A stretch of 64,000 nucleotides of DNA from Ichthyobacterium seriolicida. GTDB lineage: Bacteria; Bacteroidota; Bacteroidia; Flavobacteriales; Ichthyobacteriaceae. The stretch's first letter is position 1; every line of letters starts with the position of its first letter. Location of the stretch: contig NZ_AP014564.1 in the NCBI RefSeq assembly GCF_002369955.1, positions 1,408,951-1,472,950 on the forward strand, written 5' to 3'. Below the pieces are notes generated by a model. It did no database searches. It saw nothing but the letters and a program-made list of their open reading frames with translations, and had not been told where the DNA came from. Both the position numbers and the translations under genes were made by a program. Below, in pieces: positions 1 to 8,358 of the stretch.

Positions 1-1072
1 GAAAAGAAGTCCCTTTTCTATCTTCCTCTTGGGGAAAATCATCAGCTTTGAAGAAGACTTTATATTCATTCTTTTGAATCAAAGAGCAATCCGTATTCCA
101 TGTAAATGTAGATGTGATGGGTACTGAGCCTTTTTTGGGATCGAAATTTGCTTCTGGAACTAAGAAAAATGGTCTGCCTAGGGCTTTAAGCGAAACTTCA
201 TCATTATCTATATCATTAGCCGTTACGTCAAATGAAAGAGTTTTTCCTGCTTCAACGCAATATTTTTCTTCAACCTCAATTGTAGGAGGGGTGTTTTTAC
301 AGTCTAAGATATCTATTTGCATATCTCTAATTATCTTTCCTATAGCTGTCCATTTACCAGTATTACTTTTTCTATATTCAGTTATTTCTACAGCTATGTT
401 AAAAGTCCCTATTGTATTTGGAGAATTCCAAGTAATAGTTCCATTTCTATCTATTTTTATATCATTTAGATTATAGGCTCTGGAATACGTAGTTGGAATA
501 GGCTTACCATTATTACCTTTGCAGTCGACTAGCTTAAAAGACAGACTGTCATTTTCCATATCAAAGGCTCCCAGATTATGTGTGAAGGGAGTATCTATGC
601 ATCCAATATCTACAGGTGGATTGCTCAATACTGGAGACGAATTGTCATAACCTGCATATATTATAGAATTGATATAAAAAGGTTCGTATACAGACCTAGG
701 TATATTTAGAACTCCTACATTTCTGGTTGGATCTTGCATGTGAATACTATAGGTCCCCCTAGAAGAATAAGTATGAGTGCCGACGTATTTATTTACCTTT
801 ATATCGTTTTTTAATATTTCACCTCCATTTTTGCAGTTGATATTAGGAGGCCCATTAATTCTATAAAGAGTTGAAGGAGGCGTACCATCTCCCCAGTCTA
901 TATAAAGATAACAACGGTCAGTATGAACAGAGGCTTTTGTATGAGTTATTATGGTGACTTGATATGTCAATCCGCCTAAGTGCTTATATATTATCTCTCC
1001 AGCACGATTGTGACTGGCAAAGGAATGCAAAGAAGTGAATATGAATAAAAATATGGTATAAAATCTAAGCAC
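1..1072 (-). CDS. T9SS type B (gliding-motility-associated) surface protein, 5' part
   Basis: A leftward reading frame stays open from a GTG at 1072-1070 to the window edge, about 357 codons; the codon five before the GTG is preceded by a stop, so GTG is the only sensible start. The N-terminus is a signal peptide (LRFYTIFLFIFTSLHSFA) followed at once by SHNRAGEIIYKHLGGLTYQV, the hallmark opening of large Bacteroidota proteins that carry PKD/Ig-like repeats and usually end in a type B T9SS sorting domain. Further family motifs are DWGDGTPP, GTHTYSSRGTYSIH, NIPRSVYEPFYIN and a cysteine-containing NTPPTIEVEEKYCVEAG. Such proteins are secreted across the outer membrane by the type IX system; adhesion or gliding roles are typical. 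The C-terminal sorting domain lies outside the window, so the type B label is inferred from the N-terminal family. Confidence 0.85.
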   Translation of the reverse strand, partial: MLRFYTIFLFIFTSLHSFASHNRAGEIIYKHLGGLTYQVTIITHTKASVHTDRCYLYIDWGDGTPPSTLYRINGPPNINCKNGGEILKNDIKVNKYVGTHTYSSRGTYSIHMQDPTRNVGVLNIPRSVYEPFYINSIIYAGYDNSSPVLSNPPVDIGCIDTPFTHNLGAFDMENDSLSFKLVDCKGNNGKPIPTTYSRAYNLNDIKIDRNGTITWNSPNTIGTFNIAVEITEYRKSNTGKWTAIGKIIRDMQIDILDCKNTPPTIEVEEKYCVEAGKTLSFDVTANDIDNDEVSLKALGRPFFLVPEANFDPKKGSVPITSTFTWNTDCSLIQKNEYKVFFKADDFPQEEDRKGTSF

Positions 1073-1104
1073 TAATTTTTGTATATTTTAGATAAAGAGG
1101 TCTG

Positions 1105-1112
1105 CAAATATA
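1105..1112 (-). promoter_or_regulatory. Bacteroidota -7 element for the T9SS-type gene
   Basis: On the minus strand this reads TATATTTG, a perfect match to the TAnnTTTG -7 element of Bacteroidota sigma-A promoters. It lies 32 bp upstream of the GTG start at 1072, leaving a short leader. No clear -33 TTG is visible at the usual spacing, so this is a candidate only. Confidence 0.45.
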
Positions 1113-1221
1113 GTAGTTTAATATTTTTTTGGAAAAGTAGTTTATAATGCAGATTTTTTTCAGTCTAAAAATTCCAAATTGTTGGATAAATAGTTTGTGT
1201 TTTTTTCAAGTCTAACTTTTG

Positions 1222-1229
1222 TAAGTTTG
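1222..1229 (+). promoter_or_regulatory. Candidate -7 element for the MscS gene
   Basis: Reads TAAGTTTG, matching TAnnTTTG. A TTG lies at 1195-1197, 24 bp upstream, slightly longer than the usual spacing. The start codon of the channel gene is 58 bp downstream. Confidence 0.4.
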
Positions 1230-1287
1230 CTGGATTATTTTTCTTGAATTTAGAAGATATAACAAACGAGTTTTTTATTTCAGACTT

Positions 1288-2910
1288 ATGAGCAGAATAG
1301 TATTATCATCGGTAGTGATAGTGTGTTTATCAATATTGAGTTTATACGCACAGCATAGTGTAAAAGCAGATTTGACTAATCCAAGTTCTACCATATACAC
1401 ACATCTACACTTTTTAGAGTCAAATTCATATGACATAAAAGAATCTATTAAGACCATAATTCCAAATTCTGTTGACAATCCAGAAGAAGTAGTCATAAAG
1501 CTGAAGAAAATCTTTAATGGCAAAGGCCTGTTTGTGGATTTTTACAAAATCCCTACAGATCCTAATTACCAAGATACTATCAGACATAATAGGCTTTCGA
1601 AATACGTATTATTTCCAAATGAGATGCCTTTGATATATCTAGAGAAAAAAGGTAATAATTGGTATTATTCCGAGGAGACGGTTGAGAAAGTAGATCACAT
1701 ATACGATAATGTATTTCCCTCTTATACCTCAAAAGTAAAAAAATTAATACCCAAAATAGGTTATAAAAAGATATTTAATATTGAGCTGTGGAAGTTTTTA
1801 GGAATATTTGTTTTATCCTTATCTAGTATGGTATTGGGTTTCTTTCTCAAGAAACTAATATTCTTCATTCTGAATAAAATATATTACAGGATTATAAAAA
1901 ATGATGAAGGCTTTGGTCAAAGACCTTTGAGAAAAATATCTCATGTAATCAGTCTGATGATAACGATTAATTTTTTTGTCAAGATATTTCCTTCACTAGA
2001 ATTTGAGTCAGAGATAAATAAATGGTTATTTCTAGCACTGAATATAGTTTCTACTGTTTTCTGGATTTATCTATTCCTAAAACTAGCTAAGATCGTTATG
2101 AATATGTATGTAGGGGTTACTGAAGGGTCTAAGGAAAAATTAACTGAACAGATAGTTCCCATATTAGATAATTTTTTAAAGGGGATAATAATATTCGCTG
2201 GTTTTTTAAAGATTATAACCTTATTTGGCATAGATGCTACAACTGTTCTCGCTGGTGCATCCATAGGAGGTTTAGCCGTGGCTTTAGCATCACAGGATAC
2301 TGTAAAAAATTTGATAGGTACATTTATGATTTTCTTAGATAAACCTTTTCAAATAGGCGATTGGATAGAAGCTGAAAATATTGTCGGTTCAGTAGAGCAG
2401 GTCAGTTTCAGATCTTCTATGATTAGGGCCGCAGATACATCTATCTATCAAATACCAAATAGCCGATTAGCTGAAATAGTCATTAACAATAAAGGCTTGA
2501 GATTATACAGAAGATACAAAACAGAATTAGGTATACGTTACGATACGCCTCCAGAGTTGATACAATCATTTGTGTATGGTATAAGAGAGATTATCATAGC
2601 TCATCCCGAAACGCGTTCTGAATCTTATAATGTAGAATTTACAGGATTTGGAGATTCTGCTCTTTTGATTATGCTCAATACTTATTTTAAATCTCTAGAG
2701 TGGGGGGTAGAGCAATCATCTAAACATAGATTACATATGGCTATTGTTAAACTGGCAAAAAATTTAGGTGTTGAGTTTGCATTCCCGTCTTCTACCTTGA
2801 TGATAGAACAAATGCCAAATCAAAAAGATGTAGAGATAAAATACAATACAGACAAAAATCATATCGAAGAGATGTTAAAAAAGACAATAGATGATTTTAA
2901 GAAAAAATGA
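1288..2910 (+). CDS. MscS-family mechanosensitive ion channel
   Basis: The 540-residue product is a small-conductance mechanosensitive channel homologue that would open under membrane tension to release solutes on osmotic downshock. A hydrophobic signal-like segment (about 4-22) is followed by a ~140-residue soluble N-terminal region. Then come hydrophobic spans near 168-195, 218-236, 247-272 and 293-312, and the Gly/Ala-rich pore helix at about 317-345 (LAGASIGGLAVALASQDTV), running into FLDKPFQIGDWIE of the beta domain, the signature of MscS. The C-terminal alpha/beta cage domain fills the rest. It is larger than E. coli MscS (about 286 residues) because of the added N-terminal domain and spans, as in many Bacteroidota homologues. 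It stands alone, with prmC 51 bp downstream on the same strand. The specific substrate and gating threshold cannot be read from sequence. Confidence 0.9.
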   Translation: MSRIVLSSVVIVCLSILSLYAQHSVKADLTNPSSTIYTHLHFLESNSYDIKESIKTIIPNSVDNPEEVVIKLKKIFNGKGLFVDFYKIPTDPNYQDTIRHNRLSKYVLFPNEMPLIYLEKKGNNWYYSEETVEKVDHIYDNVFPSYTSKVKKLIPKIGYKKIFNIELWKFLGIFVLSLSSMVLGFFLKKLIFFILNKIYYRIIKNDEGFGQRPLRKISHVISLMITINFFVKIFPSLEFESEINKWLFLALNIVSTVFWIYLFLKLAKIVMNMYVGVTEGSKEKLTEQIVPILDNFLKGIIIFAGFLKIITLFGIDATTVLAGASIGGLAVALASQDTVKNLIGTFMIFLDKPFQIGDWIEAENIVGSVEQVSFRSSMIRAADTSIYQIPNSRLAEIVINNKGLRLYRRYKTELGIRYDTPPELIQSFVYGIREIIIAHPETRSESYNVEFTGFGDSALLIMLNTYFKSLEWGVEQSSKHRLHMAIVKLAKNLGVEFAFPSSTLMIEQMPNQKDVEIKYNTDKNHIEEMLKKTIDDFKKK

Positions 2911-2932
2911 TAAATCATAAACCAGTCCCATT

Positions 2933-2966
2933 TGGGAATATAAATTGAGTGGGAATATAAATTGAG
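2933..2966 (+). repeat. 17 bp perfect tandem duplication at the prmC start
   Basis: TGGGAATATAAATTGAG occurs twice head to tail (2933-2949 and 2950-2966). Each copy holds a TTG; the first would open a frame that stops after six codons, whereas the TTG in the second copy (2962) is the apparent start of prmC. The duplication therefore altered the translation initiation region. Confidence 0.8.
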
Positions 2967-3804
2967 ATTAAGAGAAGTAAAAAAATATTTTGTCGATAAG
3001 GTTTGTGAAATATATGCTCATCAAGAGTGTTTGAGTATGTTTTATTTATGGACTGAAAATACTTTAAAGTTAAAGAGGATAGACGTATCTCTTTATCCAG
3101 ATATACAGATAGATGAGAATGCATTTTTGGATTTACAACGCGTTATATCGTGTTTGATAGAACAAAAGCCAATACAATATGTCTTGGGCAAGACAGAGTT
3201 TTTTGGATTTCCTTTTTTTGTAGATGAGTTTACACTTATACCCAGACCAGAGACAGAAGAGTTAGTTAAGTGGATAATAGATGATTTAGAATCAGATTCT
3301 CCAGAAATTTTAGATATAGGAACTGGAAGTGGTTGTATAGCTATTTCACTAAAAAAAAACATATCTAATTCTAATGTGGAGGCCATTGATATATGTCAGA
3401 ATACTTTGAATACAGCAAGTAAAAATGCGGATTTAAATGGGGAGAAAATCTACTTTATAAAAGAGGATATCCTCTTGATAGATTCATTAGATAAAAAATA
3501 TGATATCATAGTTAGTAATCCTCCATATGTGAGAGATAGCGAGAGAGAATATATGAGAGATAATGTATTAAAATACGAGCCTCATAAAGCTTTATTCGTA
3601 TCTGATTCGAGTCCGTTATTATTTTATGATAAAATAAGTGACTTGGCTACCGAAGGGTTAAAACGCAATGGCACTTTGTACTTTGAGATAAATGAAAATT
3701 TTGGACGAGAGATAATGCATATGTTAAAATCAAAAGGCTTTGTAGATATTGTATTAAAAAGAGATTTTAGAGGTAAAGATAGAATGATAAAAGCTAAGAA
3801 GTAA
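2962..3804 (+). CDS. prmC: Release factor glutamine methyltransferase PrmC
   Basis: PrmC (HemK) methylates the glutamine of the GGQ motif in peptide chain release factors RF1/RF2 in the cytoplasm using S-adenosylmethionine. The 280-residue length is typical. An N-terminal helical release-factor-binding region (1-80) precedes IPRPETEELV (about 92-101). The SAM loop is DIGTGSGCIA (from residue 118), and the catalytic NPPY, which contacts the substrate glutamine, is at 186-189. The start is TTG at 2962; the next ATG lies well inside the conserved fold. The gene is followed after 5 bp by a second methyltransferase gene, so the two are probably co-transcribed. The function call is secure; the exact start is less so because of the tandem duplication in the leader. 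Confidence 0.93.
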   Translation: MRLREVKKYFVDKVCEIYAHQECLSMFYLWTENTLKLKRIDVSLYPDIQIDENAFLDLQRVISCLIEQKPIQYVLGKTEFFGFPFFVDEFTLIPRPETEELVKWIIDDLESDSPEILDIGTGSGCIAISLKKNISNSNVEAIDICQNTLNTASKNADLNGEKIYFIKEDILLIDSLDKKYDIIVSNPPYVRDSEREYMRDNVLKYEPHKALFVSDSSPLLFYDKISDLATEGLKRNGTLYFEINENFGREIMHMLKSKGFVDIVLKRDFRGKDRMIKAKK

Positions 3805-3809
3805 ATTAT

Positions 3810-4535
3810 ATGGAGTGGTTTGAAAACTGGTTTGACACGGAGTATTATCACATTCTCTATGGAGATAGAGATCAAAGAGAAGCAGAGAGGTTTATAGACA
3901 ACATAATATCTAACTTGAATATTTCGGAGGGATCGAAATTTTTAGATATGGCTTGTGGTAGGGGTAGGCATTCTGTGCATTTAAACAAGAGAGGGATGAA
4001 TGTCTTGGGAATGGATATATCCTCTGAGAGCATATCTCATGCAAAAGAGTTTGAAAATTCAACTTTGTCTTTTGAATTGGGAGATATGAGAGAACCTTTT
4101 CCAAGAACAGAATTAGATGTAATATTGAATTTATTTACTAGTTTTGGCTACTTCGAAAATCTCAAAGATAATCAGGCTTTCTTTAATAATTCTAGTAGAT
4201 CTCTTAAGAGAGGAGGGTATCTCATCTTGGATTTTCTAAATGTGGAAAAAGCAAAGAGACAACTCATAGAGAGAGAAAAAAAGAGTAAAGAGGCAATAGA
4301 ATTTCAAATACATAGGTTTATAGATAATAATTTCATATGTAAGAAAATAGATTTTCAAGCAAATGGCAGATTTTATTCTTTCACCGAGAAAGTAAGAGAT
4401 TTTACTCTTGATGATTTTATTTCATTTTTTGCTAATTCGGCATTAGAGATAGTCAGCATACATGGAGATTATGACTTAAATAGTTTTGATAAAACTACTT
4501 CAGATAGACTTATTTTGATAGGTAAAAAATCATGA
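3810..4535 (+). CDS. Class I SAM-dependent methyltransferase
   Basis: The 241-residue product has a Rossmann-type methyltransferase fold: motif I is FLDMACGRGRHSVHL (about 46-60), followed by an acidic residue after the next strand (LGMDISSESI). It begins MEWFENWFDTEYYHILY, an N-terminus seen in a widespread but functionally uncharacterised Bacteroidota methyltransferase family. It lacks an NPPY motif, so it does not look like an N-methyltransferase of the PrmC type. Substrate unknown. It sits 5 bp after prmC, probably in the same transcript, and 85 bp before the ZIP transporter gene. Confidence 0.8.
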   Translation: MEWFENWFDTEYYHILYGDRDQREAERFIDNIISNLNISEGSKFLDMACGRGRHSVHLNKRGMNVLGMDISSESISHAKEFENSTLSFELGDMREPFPRTELDVILNLFTSFGYFENLKDNQAFFNNSSRSLKRGGYLILDFLNVEKAKRQLIEREKKSKEAIEFQIHRFIDNNFICKKIDFQANGRFYSFTEKVRDFTLDDFISFFANSALEIVSIHGDYDLNSFDKTTSDRLILIGKKS

Positions 4536-4620
4536 GCATATACAGTTTTTTGATTTTTGAATATGAGGATAATTCAAATGCGAGCAGATATTTTTTTAAA
4601 CTTAATATTATTATCTGAAT

Positions 4621-5289
4621 ATGATATATGCTGGGTTATTGTTATCTATTCTAATTGGAGTGGTAATCGCCTCTTTTTTTAAGCGAATAAATCATAAGTT
4701 ACTACTTATATTCAGCGGATTTTATCTCTTATCTATTTCAGTATTTCACCTCCTTCCAGAGGTTTACCACATAAAAAAAGAGACCACAGGGATTTTTATG
4801 ATTCTTGGAATTATGTTACAATTCTTTTTAGAATCTCTATCTAATGGCATAGAACACGGTCATATACACAAGAGTACTAGCCTGACTATGTCTATGTTTG
4901 TAAGTATTTGTATTCACGCTTTTATAGAGGGGATGCCATTGCATTTTCATCCACATGAAGAAAACAGATCTCTTTTATACGGTATAATGTTACATAAAGT
5001 GCCAGTGAGTATGGTTTTGTACTCTTTTTTTGTTAAATCGAATATCAGTGTAAAAAAAACATTTATATACTTTTTGATATTTACTGCTATGACCCCATTG
5101 GGAAGTTATTTGGCGGGGTCTTTGGATGTGTTAGATGCATTTCACACTGAAATAACTTCTTTTGTAGTGGGCATGTTGTTGTATATATCTATAATTGTCA
5201 TATTTGAGATTAATAGTAGTTATAGAAATAATACTTTTAAAACCTTAGCTATTGTATTGGCTTCTGCTTTAGCTTTTTTTTCTAGTTAG
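4621..5289 (+). CDS. ZIP-family divalent metal transporter
   Basis: The 222-residue, strongly hydrophobic protein has about seven to eight membrane spans and the ZIP signatures: HLLPE near residue 43, a His-rich loop (GIEHGHIH, about 76-83), then HAFIEGMPLHFHPHEE (from about 99) and HKVPVS (about 123-128). In ZIP proteins the paired histidines and glutamates of spans 4 and 5 bind the transported Zn2+ or Fe2+/Mn2+ ion. It would import (or exchange) a divalent metal across the inner membrane. Length is slightly short for the family but the fold looks complete. It precedes tsaB by 17 bp, suggesting co-transcription without an obvious functional link. Confidence 0.82.
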   Translation: MIYAGLLLSILIGVVIASFFKRINHKLLLIFSGFYLLSISVFHLLPEVYHIKKETTGIFMILGIMLQFFLESLSNGIEHGHIHKSTSLTMSMFVSICIHAFIEGMPLHFHPHEENRSLLYGIMLHKVPVSMVLYSFFVKSNISVKKTFIYFLIFTAMTPLGSYLAGSLDVLDAFHTEITSFVVGMLLYISIIVIFEINSSYRNNTFKTLAIVLASALAFFSS

Positions 5290-5306
5290 AATTTTAAATA
5301 TTTCTT

Positions 5307-5969
5307 ATGGCTGCTATTCTCAATATAGAAACTGCTACTAAAAATTGTTCGGTATCTATCTCTATAGATGGAAAGAGCTTATTTACAGAGGAAGTATATG
5401 ATGATAATTACTGTCATTCTGAAAAACTTCATTTATTTATATCTAATCTGCTAAAGCACATAGGTGATTTCAGTAATTTGGATGCTATATCTATCAGCAG
5501 AGGTCCAGGTTCGTATACTGGTCTTAGAATTGGGTTGGCTGCAGCCAAGGGCCTTTGTTTTTCTTTGGAAAAACCACTTATTTCTCTCAGTACTTTGGAG
5601 TGTATGCTCTACTCTGTGGTAGATGAAAAATTCTCGGATGCAGACTTTTTAATTCCAATGATAGATGCTAGGAATACGCGTGTTTACAATGCTGTTTTCA
5701 ATAGAAAAAAGACACTTGTAAAAAGAGATTATATAGAGCATATAAATGAAAATTCACATTCTAAATATCTTTTAAATGAGGCTAAAGTTTGTTATTTGGG
5801 GAATAATTTAGAGGGGTATAGAGACATTCTGAAACACTCTAATGCTAAATTTTTAGATGGAATTGTGCCTTCGTCTAGATATATGGGATTTTTGGCAGAA
5901 AAAAAGTTTTTAGAAAAAGACTTCGAAAATATCGCCTATTTCGAACCATCATATTTAAATAGCCCTTAA
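5307..5969 (+). CDS. tsaB: tRNA threonylcarbamoyladenosine factor TsaB
   Basis: TsaB (YeaZ) is the partner and dimerisation subunit of TsaD, with TsaE, in making t6A at position 37 of ANN-decoding tRNAs. The protein opens with the ASKHA phosphate-1-like segment ILNIETATKNCSVSI and carries the diagnostic SRGPGSYTGLRIGLAAAKG at about 65-83. Length of 220 residues is normal. The C-terminal half is less conserved, as in the family. It is the last gene of a rightward run; no terminator hairpin is obvious before the mobile-element-rich spacer that follows. Confidence 0.92.
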   Translation: MAAILNIETATKNCSVSISIDGKSLFTEEVYDDNYCHSEKLHLFISNLLKHIGDFSNLDAISISRGPGSYTGLRIGLAAAKGLCFSLEKPLISLSTLECMLYSVVDEKFSDADFLIPMIDARNTRVYNAVFNRKKTLVKRDYIEHINENSHSKYLLNEAKVCYLGNNLEGYRDILKHSNAKFLDGIVPSSRYMGFLAEKKFLEKDFENIAYFEPSYLNSP

Positions 5970-5992
5970 ATATTATTGAGTAATTAACTTGG

Positions 5993-6046
5993 TTAACCCT
6001 GATTGTTCATAGTTATATTAAAAACAGATTAGACGTGATATTTTTT
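5993..6046 (+). repeat. Partial copy of the TTAACCCAGATTATTCAT element
   Basis: This stretch (TTAACCCTGATTGTTCATAG onward) matches the left part of a second truncated copy at 13784-13840, including the internal AGA(C/T)(G/A)TGATATTTTTT, and shares its end sequence with the full elements at 13851, 16022 and 40218. It is cut off on the right exactly where an IS256-type end begins at 6047. Confidence 0.6.
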
Positions 6047-6074
6047 GACACTATCTCGTAAAGTGTGTAAATAA
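6047..6074 (+). repeat. IS256-type terminal repeat
   Basis: Reads GACACTATCTCGTAAAGTGT followed by GTAAATAA, the same end that borders transposase remnants elsewhere in the window (19175, 30590, 32487, 39736, 45040). The DNA that follows (6075-6165) is shared with the spacers at 7209 and 8107 but contains no recognisable transposase code. Confidence 0.65.
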
Positions 6075-6184
6075 ATATTCTGCTCTTCTTTTTTTTCCTT
6101 TGGAAAATTCACCCTCGAAATATTTTTTCTAAACGTTTTCTATGATGGGATTTAATAAGATGATCTAACATCTAATGTACTAAA

Positions 6185-6414
6185 AACCTGAGTTCGATTA
6201 ATAATTTGCTTAATTAAAACATCTGTAAGGCTTGAATTAACTGGGATTAAAGAGACTTGTATTTGTGATAAATCGAGTGTTTTTTGCGCGAAAATTGTTA
6301 AATTTCTATTAAATCGTCTCACAAAAACACAAAAGAGTCAAAAACTAAAGAGGCATTGCCTTAAATCCTAATAAAATCAAAGGGTTCGAGTGATTTATTA
6401 ATCGAACTCAGGTT
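6185..6414 (+). mobile_element. 230 bp miniature inverted-repeat element (family 1)
   Basis: The element has perfect 20 bp terminal inverted repeats, AACCTGAGTTCGATTAATAA and its reverse complement at the right end, and no reading frame. A second copy lies in the opposite orientation at 34265-34491. Comparison with the paralogous spacers before the two neighbouring lipoprotein genes (around 7310 and 8210) shows the same flanks, ending in ..CTAAA and continuing AAAAGTATTTTAAGCGG, without the element, which is direct evidence of insertion. The transposase that moved it is not in the window. Confidence 0.85.
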
Positions 6415-6564
6415 AAAAAGTATTTTAAGCGGTTTATTTAAAGACTTTAGAAGAAAATAACACCATTACCACTTTTGGAAAATAGACTTGTAGAACAAAC
6501 CTAAGGAGTTTTTTTTGGTTTTATAATATTTTTTTAATACACTCCGCTCTCATTTCCCTTCTTT

Positions 6565-7101
6565 ATGTTTAGAAAAGCACTAATAATTATTCTCCTATTG
6601 ACTTTAATATCTTGTAAATATAATCCCTATAGCCTAGAAACACATCAAAGTAATCTAGAAGTAATAAAACAGGGCGTTATAGATCCAAAACTAGTAGGTA
6701 TTTGGGTTGGGACACCTATACCTGGATTAAAAACTGATAGCATAAGAATATTTATTTTTAGAAAGGATAAGGTACTAAATCAAAAGGTAAATTATTATAA
6801 AAAACTCAAAGAGTTTGGGTGTGCTAATTGGTATGAGGGTAGAGGTAATATTATTTGGTCATTAAAATCTAAGGGTTCTTTTTATAGTATGTTTGAAAAT
6901 TATATACCTGGTGATCCTTCATTTTTAGAAAGAGTTGATTATTTAATTAGAAATGACACACTTTATTGGGGTGGAGTAAAAAACAAATTTGATACTAGAT
7001 CTAAGTTAATGAAATTAGAGAAATACAATAGGGAAATGTATGATAAACTATTAAAAACAGATCTTCCTTGCATGGATTTATCTACTATATACGATAACTA
7101 A
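6565..7101 (+). CDS. Small lipoprotein, tandem copy 1 of 3
   Basis: The 178-residue product has a short SPII signal peptide with lipobox LISC (Cys17). There is no acidic run after the cysteine (CKYNPYSLE), so by the rule known for Bacteroidota surface lipoproteins it is more likely to face the periplasm than the outside. The mature part holds DPKLVGIWVGTPIPGLKTDS, FIFRKDKVLN and ERVDYLIRNDTLYWGGVKNKF, suggesting a small beta-rich lipocalin-like fold, but I recognise no named family. Copies 2 and 3 are near-identical at both ends and differ mainly around residues 75-110. All three precede a hydrolase-like lipoprotein gene at 8914. Function unknown; a binding or inhibitor role is a guess from context. 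Confidence 0.8.
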   Translation: MFRKALIIILLLTLISCKYNPYSLETHQSNLEVIKQGVIDPKLVGIWVGTPIPGLKTDSIRIFIFRKDKVLNQKVNYYKKLKEFGCANWYEGRGNIIWSLKSKGSFYSMFENYIPGDPSFLERVDYLIRNDTLYWGGVKNKFDTRSKLMKLEKYNREMYDKLLKTDLPCMDLSTIYDN

Positions 7102-8358
7102 TATTCAAACAATGATAATATGAGAAACATAAAAAAAATTGATTTAGTGTAGATAATTTCTTTAACTAACTGAAATATTTTACACTATCTCGTAAAGTGT
7201 GTAAATAAATATTCTGTCCTTCTTTTTTTTCCTTTGGAAAATTCACCCTCGAAATATTTTTTCTAAACGTTTTCTATGATGGGATTTAATAATGATGATC
7301 TAACTATATTAAAAAGTATTTTAAGCGGTTTATTTAAAGACTTTAGAATAAAATAATAGATGTACTGCTTATGAAATAAAGGCTCGCAGAACAAGCCTAA
7401 GGAGTTTTTTTGGTTTTATAATATTTTTTTAATAGCTTCCGCTCTCATTTCCCTTCTTTATGTTTAGAAAAGCACTAATAATTATTCTTCCATTGACTTT
7501 AATATCTTGTAAATATAATCCGTATAGCCTAGAAACACATCAAAGTAATCTAGAAGTAATAAAACAGGGCGTTATAGATCCAGAACTAGTAGGTATTTGG
7601 GCTAAGACTCCTATACCTGGATTAAAAATTGATAGTATAAAAATATACATTTTTAGAAAAGATAAGGTGTTTAATGAAAAGGTGATTTATTATAAAAAAC
7701 TCAAAGAGTTTAAGTGTGATAATTCGTATGAAGGTAATTTACTCTGGGCATTAGAATCTCTAAAATCTGAAGGGGTTGTTTATAGTATGTTTGAAAATTA
7801 TATACCTGGTGATCCTTCATTTTTAGAAAGAGTTGATTATTTAATTAGAAATGATACACTTTATTGGGGTGGAGTAAAAAACAAATTTGATACTAAATCT
7901 AAGTTCATGAAATTAGAGAAATACAATAGGGAAATGTATGATAAACTATTAAAAACAGATCTTCCTTGCATGGATTTATCTACTATATACGATAACTAAT
8001 ATTCAAACAATGATAATATGAGAAACATAAAAAAAATTGATTTAGTGTAGATAATTTCTTTAACTAACTGAAATATTTTACACTATCTCGTAAAGTGTGT
8101 AAATAAATATTTTGCCCTTCTTTTTTTTTCCTTTGGAAAATTAACTGCTGAAATATTTTTTCTAAACGTTCTCTATGATGGGATTTAATAAGATGATCTA
8201 ACTATACTAAAACGCATTTTAAGCGGTTTATTTAAAGACTTTAGAAGAAAATAACACCATTGCCACTTTTGGAAAATAGACTTGTAGAACAAACCTAAGG
8301 AGTTTTTTTTGGTTTTATAATATTTTTTTAATACATTCCGCTCTCATTTCCCTTCTTT
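7102..8358 (+). repeat. Tandem ~898 bp duplication units of spacer plus lipoprotein gene
   Basis: The spacers 7102-7459 and 8000-8358 are almost identical, including the first ~95 bp after each stop codon, so the duplication unit is spacer plus gene with a period of 898 bp (7102 to 8000). Each spacer carries an IS256-type end (7182-7208 and 8080-8106) followed by ~350 bp of shared AT-rich DNA leading up to the next start codon. The spacer before copy 1 is homologous but interrupted by the miniature element at 6185. No RNA gene or clear promoter consensus is visible in the spacers. Confidence 0.8.
7460..7999 (+). CDS. Small lipoprotein, tandem copy 2 of 3
   Basis: The 179-residue paralogue of the flanking copies has the same SPII signal (lipobox LISC, Cys17; one Leu to Pro change at residue 11 in the hydrophobic core). 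Its central segment (FNEKVIYYKKLKEFKCDNSYEG and beyond) is that of copy 3, whereas the stretch NYIPGDPSFLERVDY and the C-terminal tail CMDLSTIYDN are those of copy 1. Copy 2 is thus a visible hybrid of its two neighbours, as expected from unequal crossing-over or gene conversion. Predicted to be anchored in the outer membrane facing the periplasm. No named family recognised. Confidence 0.8.
   Translation: MFRKALIIILPLTLISCKYNPYSLETHQSNLEVIKQGVIDPELVGIWAKTPIPGLKIDSIKIYIFRKDKVFNEKVIYYKKLKEFKCDNSYEGNLLWALESLKSEGVVYSMFENYIPGDPSFLERVDYLIRNDTLYWGGVKNKFDTKSKFMKLEKYNREMYDKLLKTDLPCMDLSTIYDN

Noticed and set aside
114-476. 120-codon rightward open frame at the left edge
   Set aside because: It is antisense to the T9SS-type gene, whose frame shows clear family motifs throughout; the rightward frame has no recognisable features.
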